DNA from: Hofstenia miamia | Lineage: Eukaryota; Xenacoelomorpha; Acoela | NCBI GenBank assembly: GCA_004352715.1 | Contig: SCFE01000005.1 | Span: 1,712,975-1,776,974 of the forward strand | Direction: 5' to 3' | Length of the DNA stretch: 64,000 nt | Part shown: piece after piece, positions 36,377-48,100 of the stretch | Numbering within the stretch: position 1 is the stretch's first letter | Layout of the letters: every line of letters begins with the position of its first letter | Translations under genes and position numbers: made by a program | The notes under the pieces: model-generated | Databases searched by the model: none | Seen by the model: the letters and a program-made list of their open reading frames with translations, nothing else | What the model was told of the DNA's origin: nothing

Positions 36377-37963
36377 CTAGTTTCTATTAATAGAGTAATC
36401 AGGATTATAAAATTTATAACCTCGCCATTTCAGTTTTTTTATATTATAAGTGCAAAAATATTTTTTAATATTCATTTTAAAGTTTTTTAATTTACTTATT
36501 TGTTTAATATATTTTGGTAATTCATTCCACATATTTATAGCTGTGTTTAGAAATGAATTTTTCATTATTCGTTTCTTATACCTAATAGGTTGAATTATGT
36601 GTGTTCTTTTATTTTGTTTATTGACTAATTTTGCAGCAAGAAAGTCATTTTTGTAGTATGGGAAAGTATTGTTAACTATTTTGAAGAACGTCGTTAAGAC
36701 ATTTATATGGATGTAACATTGCGGATGTAAAAATAATTTTGAAATTTTTCTATATTCATTATTCTTATTAAAGCTATGATTATTTACTGCTACTTTAATA
36801 GCCCAATTTAGTTGCACTTGGAATTTCCTGAGAAATTGTTGGTTTATATCTGTGTAGAGTACATTGGCATAGTTAAAATGACTTAATATTAGAGCATATA
36901 TTAATTGAATTTTTGCTTTAGTTGGAAGTTTTTGAGAAATTAAGTTAATTGCTTTAATCGATATGGCCATTTTTCTAANNNNNNNNNNNNNNNNNNNNNN
37001 NNNNNNNNNNNNNNNNNNNNNNNNNNNNNNNNNNNNNNNNNNNNNNNNNNNNNNNNNNNNNNNNNNNNNNNNNNNNNNNNNNNNNNNNNNNNNNNNNNNN
37101 NNNNNNNNNNNNNNNNNNNNNNNNNNNNNNNNNNNNNNNNNNNNNNNNNNNNNNNNNNNNNNNNNNNNNNNNNNNNNNNNNNNTATGTCAAAAATTATTC
37201 CGAGGTACTTAAAAGACTCAACCTGTTTTATTTGAGTGCCGTTGAAATTAAGTTTGTATCTTGAAGTATCAGTAGATTTAGTTTTTGATTTAACAATACA
37301 GAATTGAGTTTTTAGTGGATTTACTCTTAGTTTTAAAGAAGCAAAATATTTAGCAAGAGAAGCACAGTTTGTTTCGAGAGTTTGAACCGCTTTTTCGGGA
37401 AATTTATTAGAATGAAATAATATTGTGTCATCTGCATATTGTATAACTTCACATGTTACTTGCTCGGACAAATCATTTATGTAAATATTAAATAATAAGG
37501 GACCCAAAATTTTACCCTGAGGAATCCCATTTTTAGTGCATACCCAATCTGAAAAAGATTCATTAATTTTAACTCTTTGCATGCGATTGTATAAGTAACT
37601 GGAGATAAGACCTATGCTGTCATTAGAAAAACCTAGAATTTTAATTTTTTGTAGTAAGATACTGCGGTCTATGGAATCGAAAGCTTTCGAGAGGTCTAAG
37701 CAAGCAATTGCTGTGTATTCATTATCATTTATTGTTGATCGCCATTTTTCTGTAGCTTGTATTAAAGCGTCGCTCGTAGAAATACCCTTACGAAAACCAT
37801 ATTGTGTTTTGGAGTAGAGATCATGTTTACAAAGATGTTCGTTAATTTGATTAAAAAGAATTCGTTCAAAAATTTTGCTGATTGGAGAAGTGATCGAAAT
37901 GGGTCTATAATTTTCGCAATCTTCGGGATCATTTCTTTTAAATAATGGTGTTATATTTGCCAA
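36377..37963 (-). pseudogene. LINE reverse transcriptase, single open frame
   Basis: The RT part of the LINE is open over 528 codons when the N gap is read through, and it keeps the YADD active site (near 37430-37440). The related LINE at 982-1815 has only about 12 residues between the KYLGVIID block and the RKMAMGIK block. The 205 N here, inserted at the same place, are therefore too many, and the true gap is probably about 40 bases. Whether the real sequence keeps the frame is unknown. Confidence 0.85.
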
Positions 37964-38868
37964 TTTTAATTCATCTGGAAAAAAGGAGTGTTTTATACAA
38001 TTATTTAAAATGTAGCATATTGGTTCAGCTATTAAGTCACCTGAGAGTTTTAGGAACCACGTTGGTATTAGAGAGGGTCCACTGGATTTATTTTTTAAAC
38101 ATTGTATCGACTTTATGATTTCATATTTTGTTGAAAACGAAAAGAGAAAGAGGTTGGAGTTCCTTTGGGTTTATTAAGGCAAAAAGGTACATTCATACCG
38201 TTGTAGTTTCCTAAATTTAGGAAAACTTCATTGAAAGCATTGCAGATTTCCTTCTTATTTGTAATGGATTTATCTTTATAGTATATTCTTTCTATTTCTT
38301 CGGTTCGCATGTTTTTTCTATTTAGCAAATTGTTAACAAATTCCCATTTATTTTTTTGGGAAGAAAGACTTTGATACTGAAAACGGGAATAATTATTACT
38401 TGCTTTTCTTATAGCAATGTTACATAAATTTCGTGCAGATTTATAAGCATTATGATTTTCCAGTGTTTGGGAATTTAAGTATTTTTTAATTTCTGTTTCT
38501 TTATTTCGATTAAATCGAGGCATTTAGTATCAATCCATGGTTTTGAAACATTATTCTGAGTTTTTTTGGTATTTTCGGATGAAAGAATATATTTTTCTGG
38601 GCAGCATATATCCAAATAGAAAAGTAAAGTTTTTGTAAAATGTGATAGCATTTCATTAGGTGTAAATGATGAATATATGGAATTCCAGTTTTCGATTTTT
38701 AAATACCGACGAAAATTTTCGACATTTTCTGATGATTTTTCTCGTACTTTTATCCAAGATTTAGAGGGTTTACAAACTTTTAGAATATTCGAATAATTAC
38801 CTATAAAGCAGTGATCTGAGTACGGAAATAAAAACAAAAATAATTATAAGACGAAGCATTTTCTGATA

Positions 38869-39516
38869 TCATGAAATAGTNTTACTATTAGCAGAAATTC
38901 TAGAAGGAATTTTTTTATTTATTAGTGAAATATTGAAAGTATTGAGAAAATTGCCAAGCTTACTTTTTTCGTTATTGTTTAGAAGATTTACATTCCAGTC
39001 TCCCATTACCATTATATTCGTGTTATAACTCAGAGCAGTAGAAAATTCATCTTCCATTTGTAAGAAAAAGTTATTTATATAAGTTTTATTTGGACAATAA
39101 GAGATATTTAATAATTGACTATTAAAATTTTTGTCTGGGTTTTGAATTTCAACCCAAAGACTTTCATAAGTTGAATCTTTTGCTATATCTGTCCTAAGTT
39201 TTGGTTTGAGTATTTTAGGTATTAAAAACATGACACCACCTCCTTTTGTCTTATTAAAATGAAAAGTTGGATTTCTGTCCTTTCTAAATATTTTAAATTT
39301 AGAGATATCGATTGACCAGGACGAATTGTGATTATCATTTGTAAACCAGGTTTCAGTTATGCCCAGAATAAAGTTTGAATCCAGTTCAGAAATGAATTGT
39401 CTAAATTCCGAATTTTTTATTGAGAGATTCTGAAAATTTATGTGAATATATTTAAAAGAATTAGTTGAATGCATTGTTTGATAATTCTGAGGCAAAATAG
39501 TGGAATAATTGAACAC
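38869..39516 (-). pseudogene. LINE apurinic endonuclease domain
   Basis: 215-codon segment starting MFNYSTILPQNYQTM. Its core has the LGITETWF, GGGVMFLIPKILKP and MVMGDWNVNLL blocks of exonuclease-endonuclease-phosphatase fold nucleases. It would nick target DNA to prime reverse transcription. It ends by losing frame at the single N (38881), shortly before the SDH motif found in the next frame. Confidence 0.85.
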
Positions 39517-39559
39517 AGTTATGTTCTTTGTTCTTGAATTTCAAACGTCTTACTTGATT

Positions 39560-39642
39560 AAAATAACATTGAATCATTAGCGTATTGAATAAAATCGTAA
39601 TTAGTATAATTACTCAAAGCGTTAACATATATATTAAAAAAA
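39560..39642 (-). pseudogene. Fragment of another LINE RT around a mutated YADD box
   Basis: Minus-strand frame NIYVNALSNYTNYDFIQYAN followed by DSMLF. It corresponds to the (F/Y)NIYVNDL...IQYADDT region of the LINEs in this window, with the second catalytic aspartate changed to serine. It ends exactly where the larger LINE starts, so the larger LINE seems to have inserted next to or into this older copy. Confidence 0.65.
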
Positions 39643-39930
39643 AGAGTACTAGAATTGTTCTTTGTTTGTAGAACTCGGTTTTAAATTCAATCCAATATGG
39701 AAAAATATTAAGTTAGTTGTTGCTTTCGATTACTGATGTATTGGGTGAAAGTGCTATTTGTAAGTAAAATACCACTATCGCTAATCAAACGCTTTAACAA
39801 GATATAGACAAGCTATTAGAGGTTTTGCTTTGAAAAGCTTAGACAACACATCGCAATAAATACAAACAGCCGCTCCCCTAAAAATGTAAACAAAAATAAC
39901 GAAAAAAATGAATATATTACTTTCTATGCA

Positions 39931-40024
39931 CTATGTGAAGCATTTTATATAAAATTCCTAGAAAATCAGAATTTTCAAACTGAAAGCATTGAATCTAAAA
40001 TTTACACGAAGAATGGGACTCAAA

Positions 40025-40059
<35 letters not shown>

Positions 40060-40436
40060 NNNNNNNNNNNNNNNNNNNNNNNNNNNNNNNNNNNNNNNNN
40101 NNNNNNNNNNNNNNNNNNNNNNNNNNNNNNNNNNNNNNNNNNNNNNNNNNNNNNNNNNNNNNNNNNNNNNNNNNNNNNNNNNNNNNNNNNNNNNNNNNNN
40201 NNNNNNNNNNNNNNNNNNNNNNNNNNTATATATATATATATATATATATATATAACAAACTATTACAATGAAGAAACGTTAATATTCAAAATCTCATTCC
40301 TGTCTACAAATTTTCACGCTCAAATTCGCACGAGAGAGACTTAATTTTACACAAGAAAAATTTAATTTCGCAAACGCAGGATTCAATTTTGGACATCCAA
40401 AGAAGCTCAGAGTTATATTTCAAATACTAGCTTTTC
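39931..40436 (+). repeat. Left arm of a long inverted repeat (contains TA repeat and gap)
   Basis: Shares with the reverse complement of 41294-41640 a series of matched blocks, including TATAAAATTCCTAGA, AATCAGAATTTTCAAACTGA, AATCTAAAATTTACACGAAG, CATTCCTGTCTA and CGCA-GAGAGAGACT. The right arm has only a short TATATATA where this arm has a long TA repeat with a gap (40060-40226), so the microsatellite expanded from a seed in the repeat. Confidence 0.85.
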
Positions 40437-41293
40437 TGACGTGCTAGTTGAAGACTAGGTAGTCTTGGAAAACGGATACATACCTAATTTTTCAGTAACG
40501 CAAGCTAATTAAAACTAATTGCTTTCATTTTCTTTTGTTTAATTTAATTATTCGGTGAATTCAACACCCTGCAAGAGATGAAAGACGGGCAGATCAACCA
40601 ATACAGTTTGTCGAAAGTTTTTGCCCACGAGGCAAACATTTATAAAGTAGATCACTAGAATATAATACGTCGGGAAATATGGGACAGGTCTAACCCGGGA
40701 TAGAGGGGCAGGACAAAGAGTCTGTGGCACTGATAGACATGAGTAAAAAAACTAGGCTCCAGCACACGAAACTACAATGCTATGTGTTAAGAAATTGAAT
40801 TTGCATTTTGAAAGTTTACATATAGTATTTAGATACTCTTCAAAACTTCATTTTTTCAATTTCAATGTTTGAATTTTATAACACCTAACTTTGGCCTAGT
40901 AATCGAATAACATATTGTCAAGCATAATAAAATTGTCGGAACTGGCACTCATTTAAAGGCTGGGCTTGAGCCTAATTTTTTAGTCATGTCCATCTGTCAC
41001 AGAATCTCTTCTCTGCTCCACTATCCTATGTTCAACTCTGTCCCATATTACCTGCCGAGTAATATTTTACTGCTCCATTTTAGACATGTTTGCCTCATTG
41101 GTATCAACTTTTGACAAACTGTAATGGTCGACCTCACACTCATCTCTGGTATGGTTTTGAATGCACTGTATAATGAAATAAACAAAAGAAAACGAAAGCA
41201 ATAGGTTTGGCTTACCTTGTATTACCTAGAGTATACGTATGTACCCGTGTTGAACGACTAATGACTTACATTAACACATCAGAAGAAACATGG

Positions 41294-41640
41294 TATTTGA
41301 AATATAACTTTGAACATCTTTGGATGTCCAAATAAACTCTTATATTACTCAAAAAATTCTAAGAAAATTTAATAAATAAATGTGCGAAATTGAATCTTGC
41401 TTGTGCGAAATTAAATTTTTCTTGTACAAAATTTAGTCTCTCTCATGCGAATTTGAGGGTGAAAATTTTAGACAGGAATGCGATTTTCAATATTAACATT
41501 TCTTTTATTCTAATAGTTTGTTTTATATATAGAACTTTTGAATCCCAGTCTTCGTGTAAATTTTAGATTGAATGCTTTCAGTTTGAAAATTCTGATTATC
41601 TAGGAATTTTATATAAATGTTTCACATAGTTTAAAAAAGG
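41294..41640 (-). repeat. Right arm of a long inverted repeat
   Basis: Partner of 39931-40436, separated from it by about 860 bp. By eye the two arms are about 85-90% identical outside the TA repeat, with one 45-bp insertion of AT-rich sequence in this arm (about 41340-41385). Confidence 0.85.
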
Positions 41641-43290
41641 TACAATATTATAGTCTTCATTATAGATAAGTCAGCCGCGATGTAAATCTTTCATAACCTG
41701 GCTGTATTCAACACAGGTTAAAAGCATACTTATCAGTGTACCATTTTTTCATCGTTTTGTGAAAATATTGAAAAGTACATTTGTTAAGTTAATATTAAAA
41801 TTAATAATCACAAGCAGATAAGATGAAATTGACATTCCAAGCCAAATGTCTGCAGAACGGGTTTGGAATGAGCAGCTTTCGTGGTTCTCATTTCTTCGTT
41901 CACACTGATGACCGAGAAGCAACATAATTTTTTATAGCTTTTTAAAAAATGAATGTACCAAAACGCACCACAATTTAAAATATCCACCACCATTGAGTGA
42001 TAATCGTTAATATCAATAATCATTAGTGAAAACACTTTGGGAAAATCAGAGTTTGCCAGTAGAAATTATATTATGTAATTTTTCTAATTTTTTCAGAATC
42101 ACCATTTTTGAAAAAAATTAATGTTTGTCTCCTCTAAATATTCAGAGAAAATACATTATTACAAGTAAAGCATTGATTCGTGAAAAAATATCACATATAG
42201 AATATATAAAAGTTCTAAAACTCATAGAAATTTTGTTGCATATAAAAAGGCTAGCAGTGTTCTAACATTTTAAATCGAATGTAACGAATACATTAGAAAT
42301 GAATACATTCCCCTACCAAATCAAAATTCAACATTGAAGCTAATTCGACATCAGTAACAGTAAGAAATCTAAATCAAACTGTATTGATGCCATCAAATAT
42401 AGAAATGGAAAATTCCTTACAGATAACTATGAAATTTCTTAGGAATTAAATCTGGAATCTTGAAAAATACAATGGCCCAATAGTCAAGTATGAAACAAAA
42501 TCGGATAAATATTTTAACCCGAGTTTTTCTTCCGTTTTACAAGAAATTGTGAAAATTCAACCCTAAACACGCTGAGGTATAAAATGTCAATAAGGCACTG
42601 GAGTGGTTGGGTGATACACCGCCTATATTATTTCAAAACTATTAAAGATAAACTAATGAGCTTTGGCAGAGTAAAAGATACACTTTTGACCTATATCTTT
42701 GCCAATGTTCAAAAAAATATATTAATTGGTTACGACTTTATATGTACATGAATTTGTGACGTAAACAATTTTTGGAAAAATAAAGATGAAAAAAAACCTA
42801 AATGAATTGAGCATTAAAAATAGAAGGAAGCAGTATACTTAGCTCATTCCTTCTAGTTATTGTTAAGGACTTCCTCTAACACGAAAACAAAAAAATACAC
42901 TCAAGGTCAGCCAGTACTACTTAATCACAGCAGCTATTTTCATAATTTTGAATAAACTGACATTTTTACAAATGAAAGAATAAATTAGAAATAAACTAAA
43001 TGAATGTTTATTTATGTTTCAAAAATCAAATGCGAACACAATAATATATATTAGGCCACTTTCACGGTCAAAGCTCAAAAAGGTTTTAAAAAAATGCCAC
43101 AGAGCCCACCCGAGAAGGTTGCCATTTTTCAGCATCAATGTTCTTAGTAATTTAGGCCACTTTTTATATGGCATGTAATCAAATTTGGTCATTATTTTAC
43201 TGTATTAAAAATATAGCACCAAATGAAGTTTCATTTTTTTTTAATTCCAAGTTGAGCCCCTGATAAATTTATGACACTGATTTTCAACAC

Positions 43291-43622
43291 AGACCTTTTA
43301 AAACCCTTGTTTTATAAGTTAAACTATTGTGTTACCAATTTTTTATTGCTACGGTGGGCCCAGTTATGACAAATCAATAAAAACTGATCGTAGTACTAAA
43401 GTATACAGGGGCCAATCCCATGTAAATTATTGTCACCCTAACAATANNNNNNNNNNNNNNNNNNNNAGACCTTTTAAAACCCTTGTTTTATAAGTTAAAC
43501 TATTGTGTTACCAATTTTTTATTGCTACGGTGGGCCCAGTTATGACAAATCAATAAAAACTGATCGTAGTACTAAAGTATACAGGGGCCAATCCCATGTA
43601 AATTATTGTCACCCTAACAATA
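43291..43622. repeat. Exact 156-bp duplication around a 20-N gap
   Basis: The bases at 43291-43446 and 43467-43622 read identically, with only N between. Probably unmerged contig overlap, as at 13.7-13.9 kb. Confidence 0.9.
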
Positions 43623-44555
43623 TTTCTGACACTCAATCAATTTAATTGTATAAATATATCGATATCTATCAAAATATTGACTATTTTAAATGCATTTTGA
43701 ATCAAAAAACCTGGATTTTTGCAAAAAACGAATTATTTCAGACTCCCTATGACACAGGCCATGATAAAAATTAATTATTCCACTGTAAGCCTATCTTGTT
43801 CCCAAATATTTTTGGAAAAAGTCAGAAAAAATCAGCTAAAAAATAAATTTCAAGCAAAAAGCGACATAGGTGTGGAGTTTGAGTCAGTTAAATTTTGCAA
43901 ATATATTATTTATTGATATTAAAGATGATTTTTTAAGAAACATAATATATTAATTAAAATGGGCATTAAATAACTCTGCGAAAAACTCATCGAAAAACAA
44001 GCAGTACATTTATAGGTCAATTCTCTTCCCGAAACCAACTCGTCAATTGAATACCCTGCTGACATTCTTGAAGCTAATCAAAAACATATTAAATCATAAG
44101 CAGAATAATCCCCTTAGTTTATTAGTATATACATAATGAATTATTTGATAATATACGAGACAAGGTAAAATCGAAATCAGTATATTTTTTCTGCACGTAT
44201 GGCAGTAATTAGTTAAGTTTTAAGATTATCATGTACACAAACTGCGCATAGCAGAAACAATGTTTTTTGAAGCATGGTTTACTTGATTTCATGAAACTTT
44301 TGGATGCCCTCTAGATTCCTGACATGACAGATAAAAACTAATAAATGTATTAATCTTTGAAAGGGGGGGGGCGGCTTTTGAATAGTAGGAAAGCATTATA
44401 TACCATACTTGAAACAAGAATTTTTGGATCTCCAGTTGCAGTATTAAATTAAACCTAACCTTAACATTAGTACAACCGTAAATATATTAACGTATGCATT
44501 TTTTGCATATGCTGGCATATAACTGAAAAAACATATAAATTAAAGATCAGTTTGT

Positions 44556-45165
44556 TCATAAACACAATAACTTTTTTGCTAATGTTTCGTCATCAGCAAG
44601 TGATAGTCCAGTATCAATTACATCATCATTGTCTGAATTGGAATATTTAAATTCTGCTTCATCTGATTTCTTTCTACGCTTTCTCTTTGATGAAACATCT
44701 GAAGTTAAGCTGATATCATTCAAATCTGGCAGAGGTTGTTTAGATTCTGAGCCTAGCCCCTCATTTAAAACTGTAATCTTTTCCTGAATTTTAGCCAATT
44801 TTAATTTCCTCTTATGCCGACGTTTGTCTAATAGGGTTTCTGATTTCATATGTTTTTCAGCAAGCGCAATATCAATGCCATCAACTATGGTGTCACTGTC
44901 GTCATCAGCTTGTTTGACAACATCACCAATCATTTCTTTTTCCACTTCCCCATGTTCATCAAATATTATTCGATGTTGAGATTTGATTCCCTTGTTCAAA
45001 AGTTTTCTGACAAGCTTTCGCTTAGAGATAGGTTTCTTTGCTGGCTCCGTTACTGATGTCTTCATTTCATTTTCAGCATCATTACATATTCGATCAACAT
45101 TAACATCACGTGATTTAATTGTTAAGAAATCTTGCTCAGAGGTATCATCATCATCTGATTCATTT
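44556..45165 (-). CDS. DDX10: DDX10 exon 7 and C-terminus
   Basis: 610 bp after acceptor CCATTTAG. It opens with an acidic run ([20 protein letters not shown]), then [16 protein letters not shown] and [12 protein letters not shown], then basic [16 protein letters not shown] and KRKRRKKS stretches that look like nuclear or nucleolar localisation signals. It ends with [17 protein letters not shown] and a TGA stop, the conserved C-terminal signature of the DDX10 family. The frame joins exon 6 in phase 2. Confidence 0.92.
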
Positions 45166-48100
45166 CTAAATGGTATATTCTTAAAAATACTTAAAAATTT
45201 TCAACAAACTTTACATGTAATTTTGGAAACAACTATTTGAGAAAAGACATTTTAGAAATAAAATAATAGCTACAGATATAAAATATATATTTTCAATAAA
45301 AAATTAAAAAACTGAAGTAGAACACTTGCTAAGAATTTGCGAGGTGGAATTGCAAAAGATGCCACTTTAAATAGCTAAACAAGTACCTCATGTGCGCATA
45401 CATGAAAATGCGTTCACTTGAATAACTATCAGTCTACATAATGATCAACAGTGCGCAAATTCCGGCAGTTGAAGCAGACATGTTTCCTTTAATGGACAAA
45501 GGATTATTACAACAACGTCTGCGCAATATTCTGTTAAAAATTATCAACCAACACAATATTCTCCAATATGCAGTAAAGACTTCGAAGAAAATGGTTTCGT
45601 TGTATACTGAAAAGCAAAGTTTGCAATGCAAAGTCAAACGGGAGGTCAATTAAATTTTCTTCATTTTCAAGAAAAACTAAATTGACTGAAAACATTGATT
45701 TCTAAGAGTTGACTATGAAAAATACATATACAGACGTGACTTGATAATCCGGAACTAAAAAATTCAGGAAAGGCTCTATTTGTGCATACAATGAAACGGA
45801 ATTGTCTGATCTAAAATACTTGATTTGATAACCTGACTGCATATTTTTAAAGTTTAATCTGTGGGATGAACCTTAATGTGTTTAACATGCTTTCCGTACA
45901 AGTAGTGCTGGACCATATTCCCTTTTAGCTTAAAATGTGTATAGATTGCATTGTCAGAAGAAAAGTTAGTCGTTTGATAATAACAATGCGTTAACTTATA
46001 AAATTATGTAAATTTTTTCATAGTGTTGATACTGGCTGTAATCGATACCAAGATAGAGAGATCGTGTCCTTCATGGTTGATTACAAAAGTGCGCTCATTT
46101 TTGATTTATTGTTGAAGTAAAAAGTAAAGTGGAGCTGCACTTTCGTCATTAGCATGAAGAAACATTAATAGTTTATATTATAAATAATAAGTAATCATGG
46201 TTAAAACGACTTGAGTTATGAGTTTCAACTAGAATGTGAAAGTTTAATTGGCACGTTAGGTAGCGAATGCCATGCGCTTGAATACTGATTCCATCCACTT
46301 TGGCTCAATTATATGTTTGTTCAATCTTCAATTTTACCTAACGGGTTCGTGCATATCATTTATTTGAATGATATAATGAATTGAAACACCATGCATACAG
46401 TTTTATCTTTTAAATTTGAATGTTTCAAATGCATCTTTGAAAAATGTACATCATAGTTTAATCTTAAATATTATAGCTGCTGCAAAATGCAGTAATGCAG
46501 ATTGGAAACTTCAATACATTCTAGAATTTTCAAAATGGTTCGCATTTGAAGGTTGGCATATATGTAGATATAACAGAGAACCGCTAACTATTAAAATACA
46601 AGCATGTTGTACTTTTGTCACAATTGTAATCCTTTGATTTCGTATTATTAATAAAACTGATTAGATCGCTTGGAAGAACGATTTTCTATGCCGCATAGAC
46701 TATGCGTCACTGACAACAAGCCGAAACCTAGTATGCTTTCGCTAAACATATTTGCGAAGAGCCAAAAAACGGAAGTGACATCTTTGTTAGACCGCATCTA
46801 TCAATTGCATTAGTATAGTGATATGCGGGTAGCGCTTTATTAATGGCACACACACGATATTTTTCAACATTTCATTTATAATTTCTCTTTACAAAAATCA
46901 TATTTAATCCAAACAGCCCACTTTATTCACTTAACCCTAATCCTCACAACCTTTTATGTACGTTGGTTTCACAAGGGGACAAAATAACCCCAGGTTTATT
47001 TTAGATATAGTAATGCTATTGCCATGAATTTTGACACAAAGGTATCATGAGATAAAAAATTTGAAAAAATTCCAAAAAAAACATTTTTGTAAAGACATTT
47101 TTGCTGACGTCAATATTTGTTTACAAAAAATTGGTAAAAATGCTAAGAGATGTCTTATGTCAAAATGGTCAGTATTGTTGGGAAATTTAATCATTCTATT
47201 CAAAGCACAAATAGGGTCTAGTAATAACTTAAGGCATATTAATTTGTAGTAGTTAATGCTGATATCAGCATTTTTCTTCTTGTCTAGTCATTTTTATATT
47301 TCTATATTCAAATAAATGTCAATCACTATTAACAAAATAATCATAATTCCTTGACAAAAATGCTTTTGCCCTAAAATTTTCACAGAATGTGTAAAACTAA
47401 ATTTAATGTGGTGAAAAGTTCAGCCACCCTTTCAAATTTGATTTTAAAAAGTTATTAATAAAAATTCACATGCGGGAGGGGAGGGGTTGTCCAAATTTTC
47501 AAACAATTTTCTCCCAACCTACATGTATAGTGAAATTTGGAAATATTCTGATATAAGACATCTATTGGTAAATGCGCTTCTCTCTTATGTAGAAATGTAG
47601 AATATTTGTGATAAAGATTATTCCGTGTTTGACACACATAAAAATACTTTTTTTTCAGTGGAAAATTCGATTATTGCAAAAACTTTTAAATACTTCCCAT
47701 GCCTAGCGTTCAGGGTTGGCAAAGAATGTCTATTTTTTACAATTATTTTTCTCTCTGTAAATAGTCCTCCAAATCCCATTCAGGCGTTCCTGAACATTCC
47801 CATGATCGCGCGTGATTTAATGATAGAAATGAAAGAGGAGACGATTTCTTATTCAGTGGTGTTTTCAGATTTTAGATAGCTTTATTATTTAGTGATTAAT
47901 GAAGGTTTTAAAAATTTTTGGGGAACATCACAAATTTTACAAATGGCATGCATTATTTATAAATAAACATTATGTAGAATAAAAAGCGTACCCATACCCG
48001 CGGGTATGGGCGGTAAAATCGGGTACCCGTATCCGCACATCACTAATTATTGTTCATATAATATAACTAAAAATTTTGCCGAAACATTTTGTTTGTTTTG

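Larger units (their letters stand above)
36377..39516 (-). mobile_element. LINE ORF2: endonuclease and reverse transcriptase, nearly complete
   Basis: Three overlapping frame segments make one ORF2. Segment 39516-38869 is an apurinic-type endonuclease: a YIHINFQNLSIKN start, an ILGITETWF block with the catalytic glutamate, and VMGDWNVNLL near its end. Segments 38837-38475 and 38523-38113 are the linker, starting with a YSDHCFI block (SDH is part of the endonuclease active site). Segment 37963-36377 is the reverse transcriptase, with NYRPISITSPISKIFER, QYGFRKG, CLDLSKAFDSID, IPQGKILGPLLFNIYINDL, the catalytic QYADDTILF and the C-terminal tail ending LKWRGYKFYNPDYS. Frame breaks occur near 38850, 38500 and 38100, with a 205-N gap inside the RT (36979-37183) and a single N at 38881. 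ORF1 is missing, so the copy is 5'-truncated. The block order suits the CR1/Jockey/Rex1 group of LINEs. Confidence 0.9.
40437..44555. other. Intergenic, no supported gene
   Basis: Apart from the inverted-repeat arm, this is AT-rich sequence without a recognisable gene. It contains the exact duplication around the 20-N gap (43291-43622) and a run of nine G at about 44364-44372. The DDX10 3' end borders it on the right. Confidence 0.6.
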
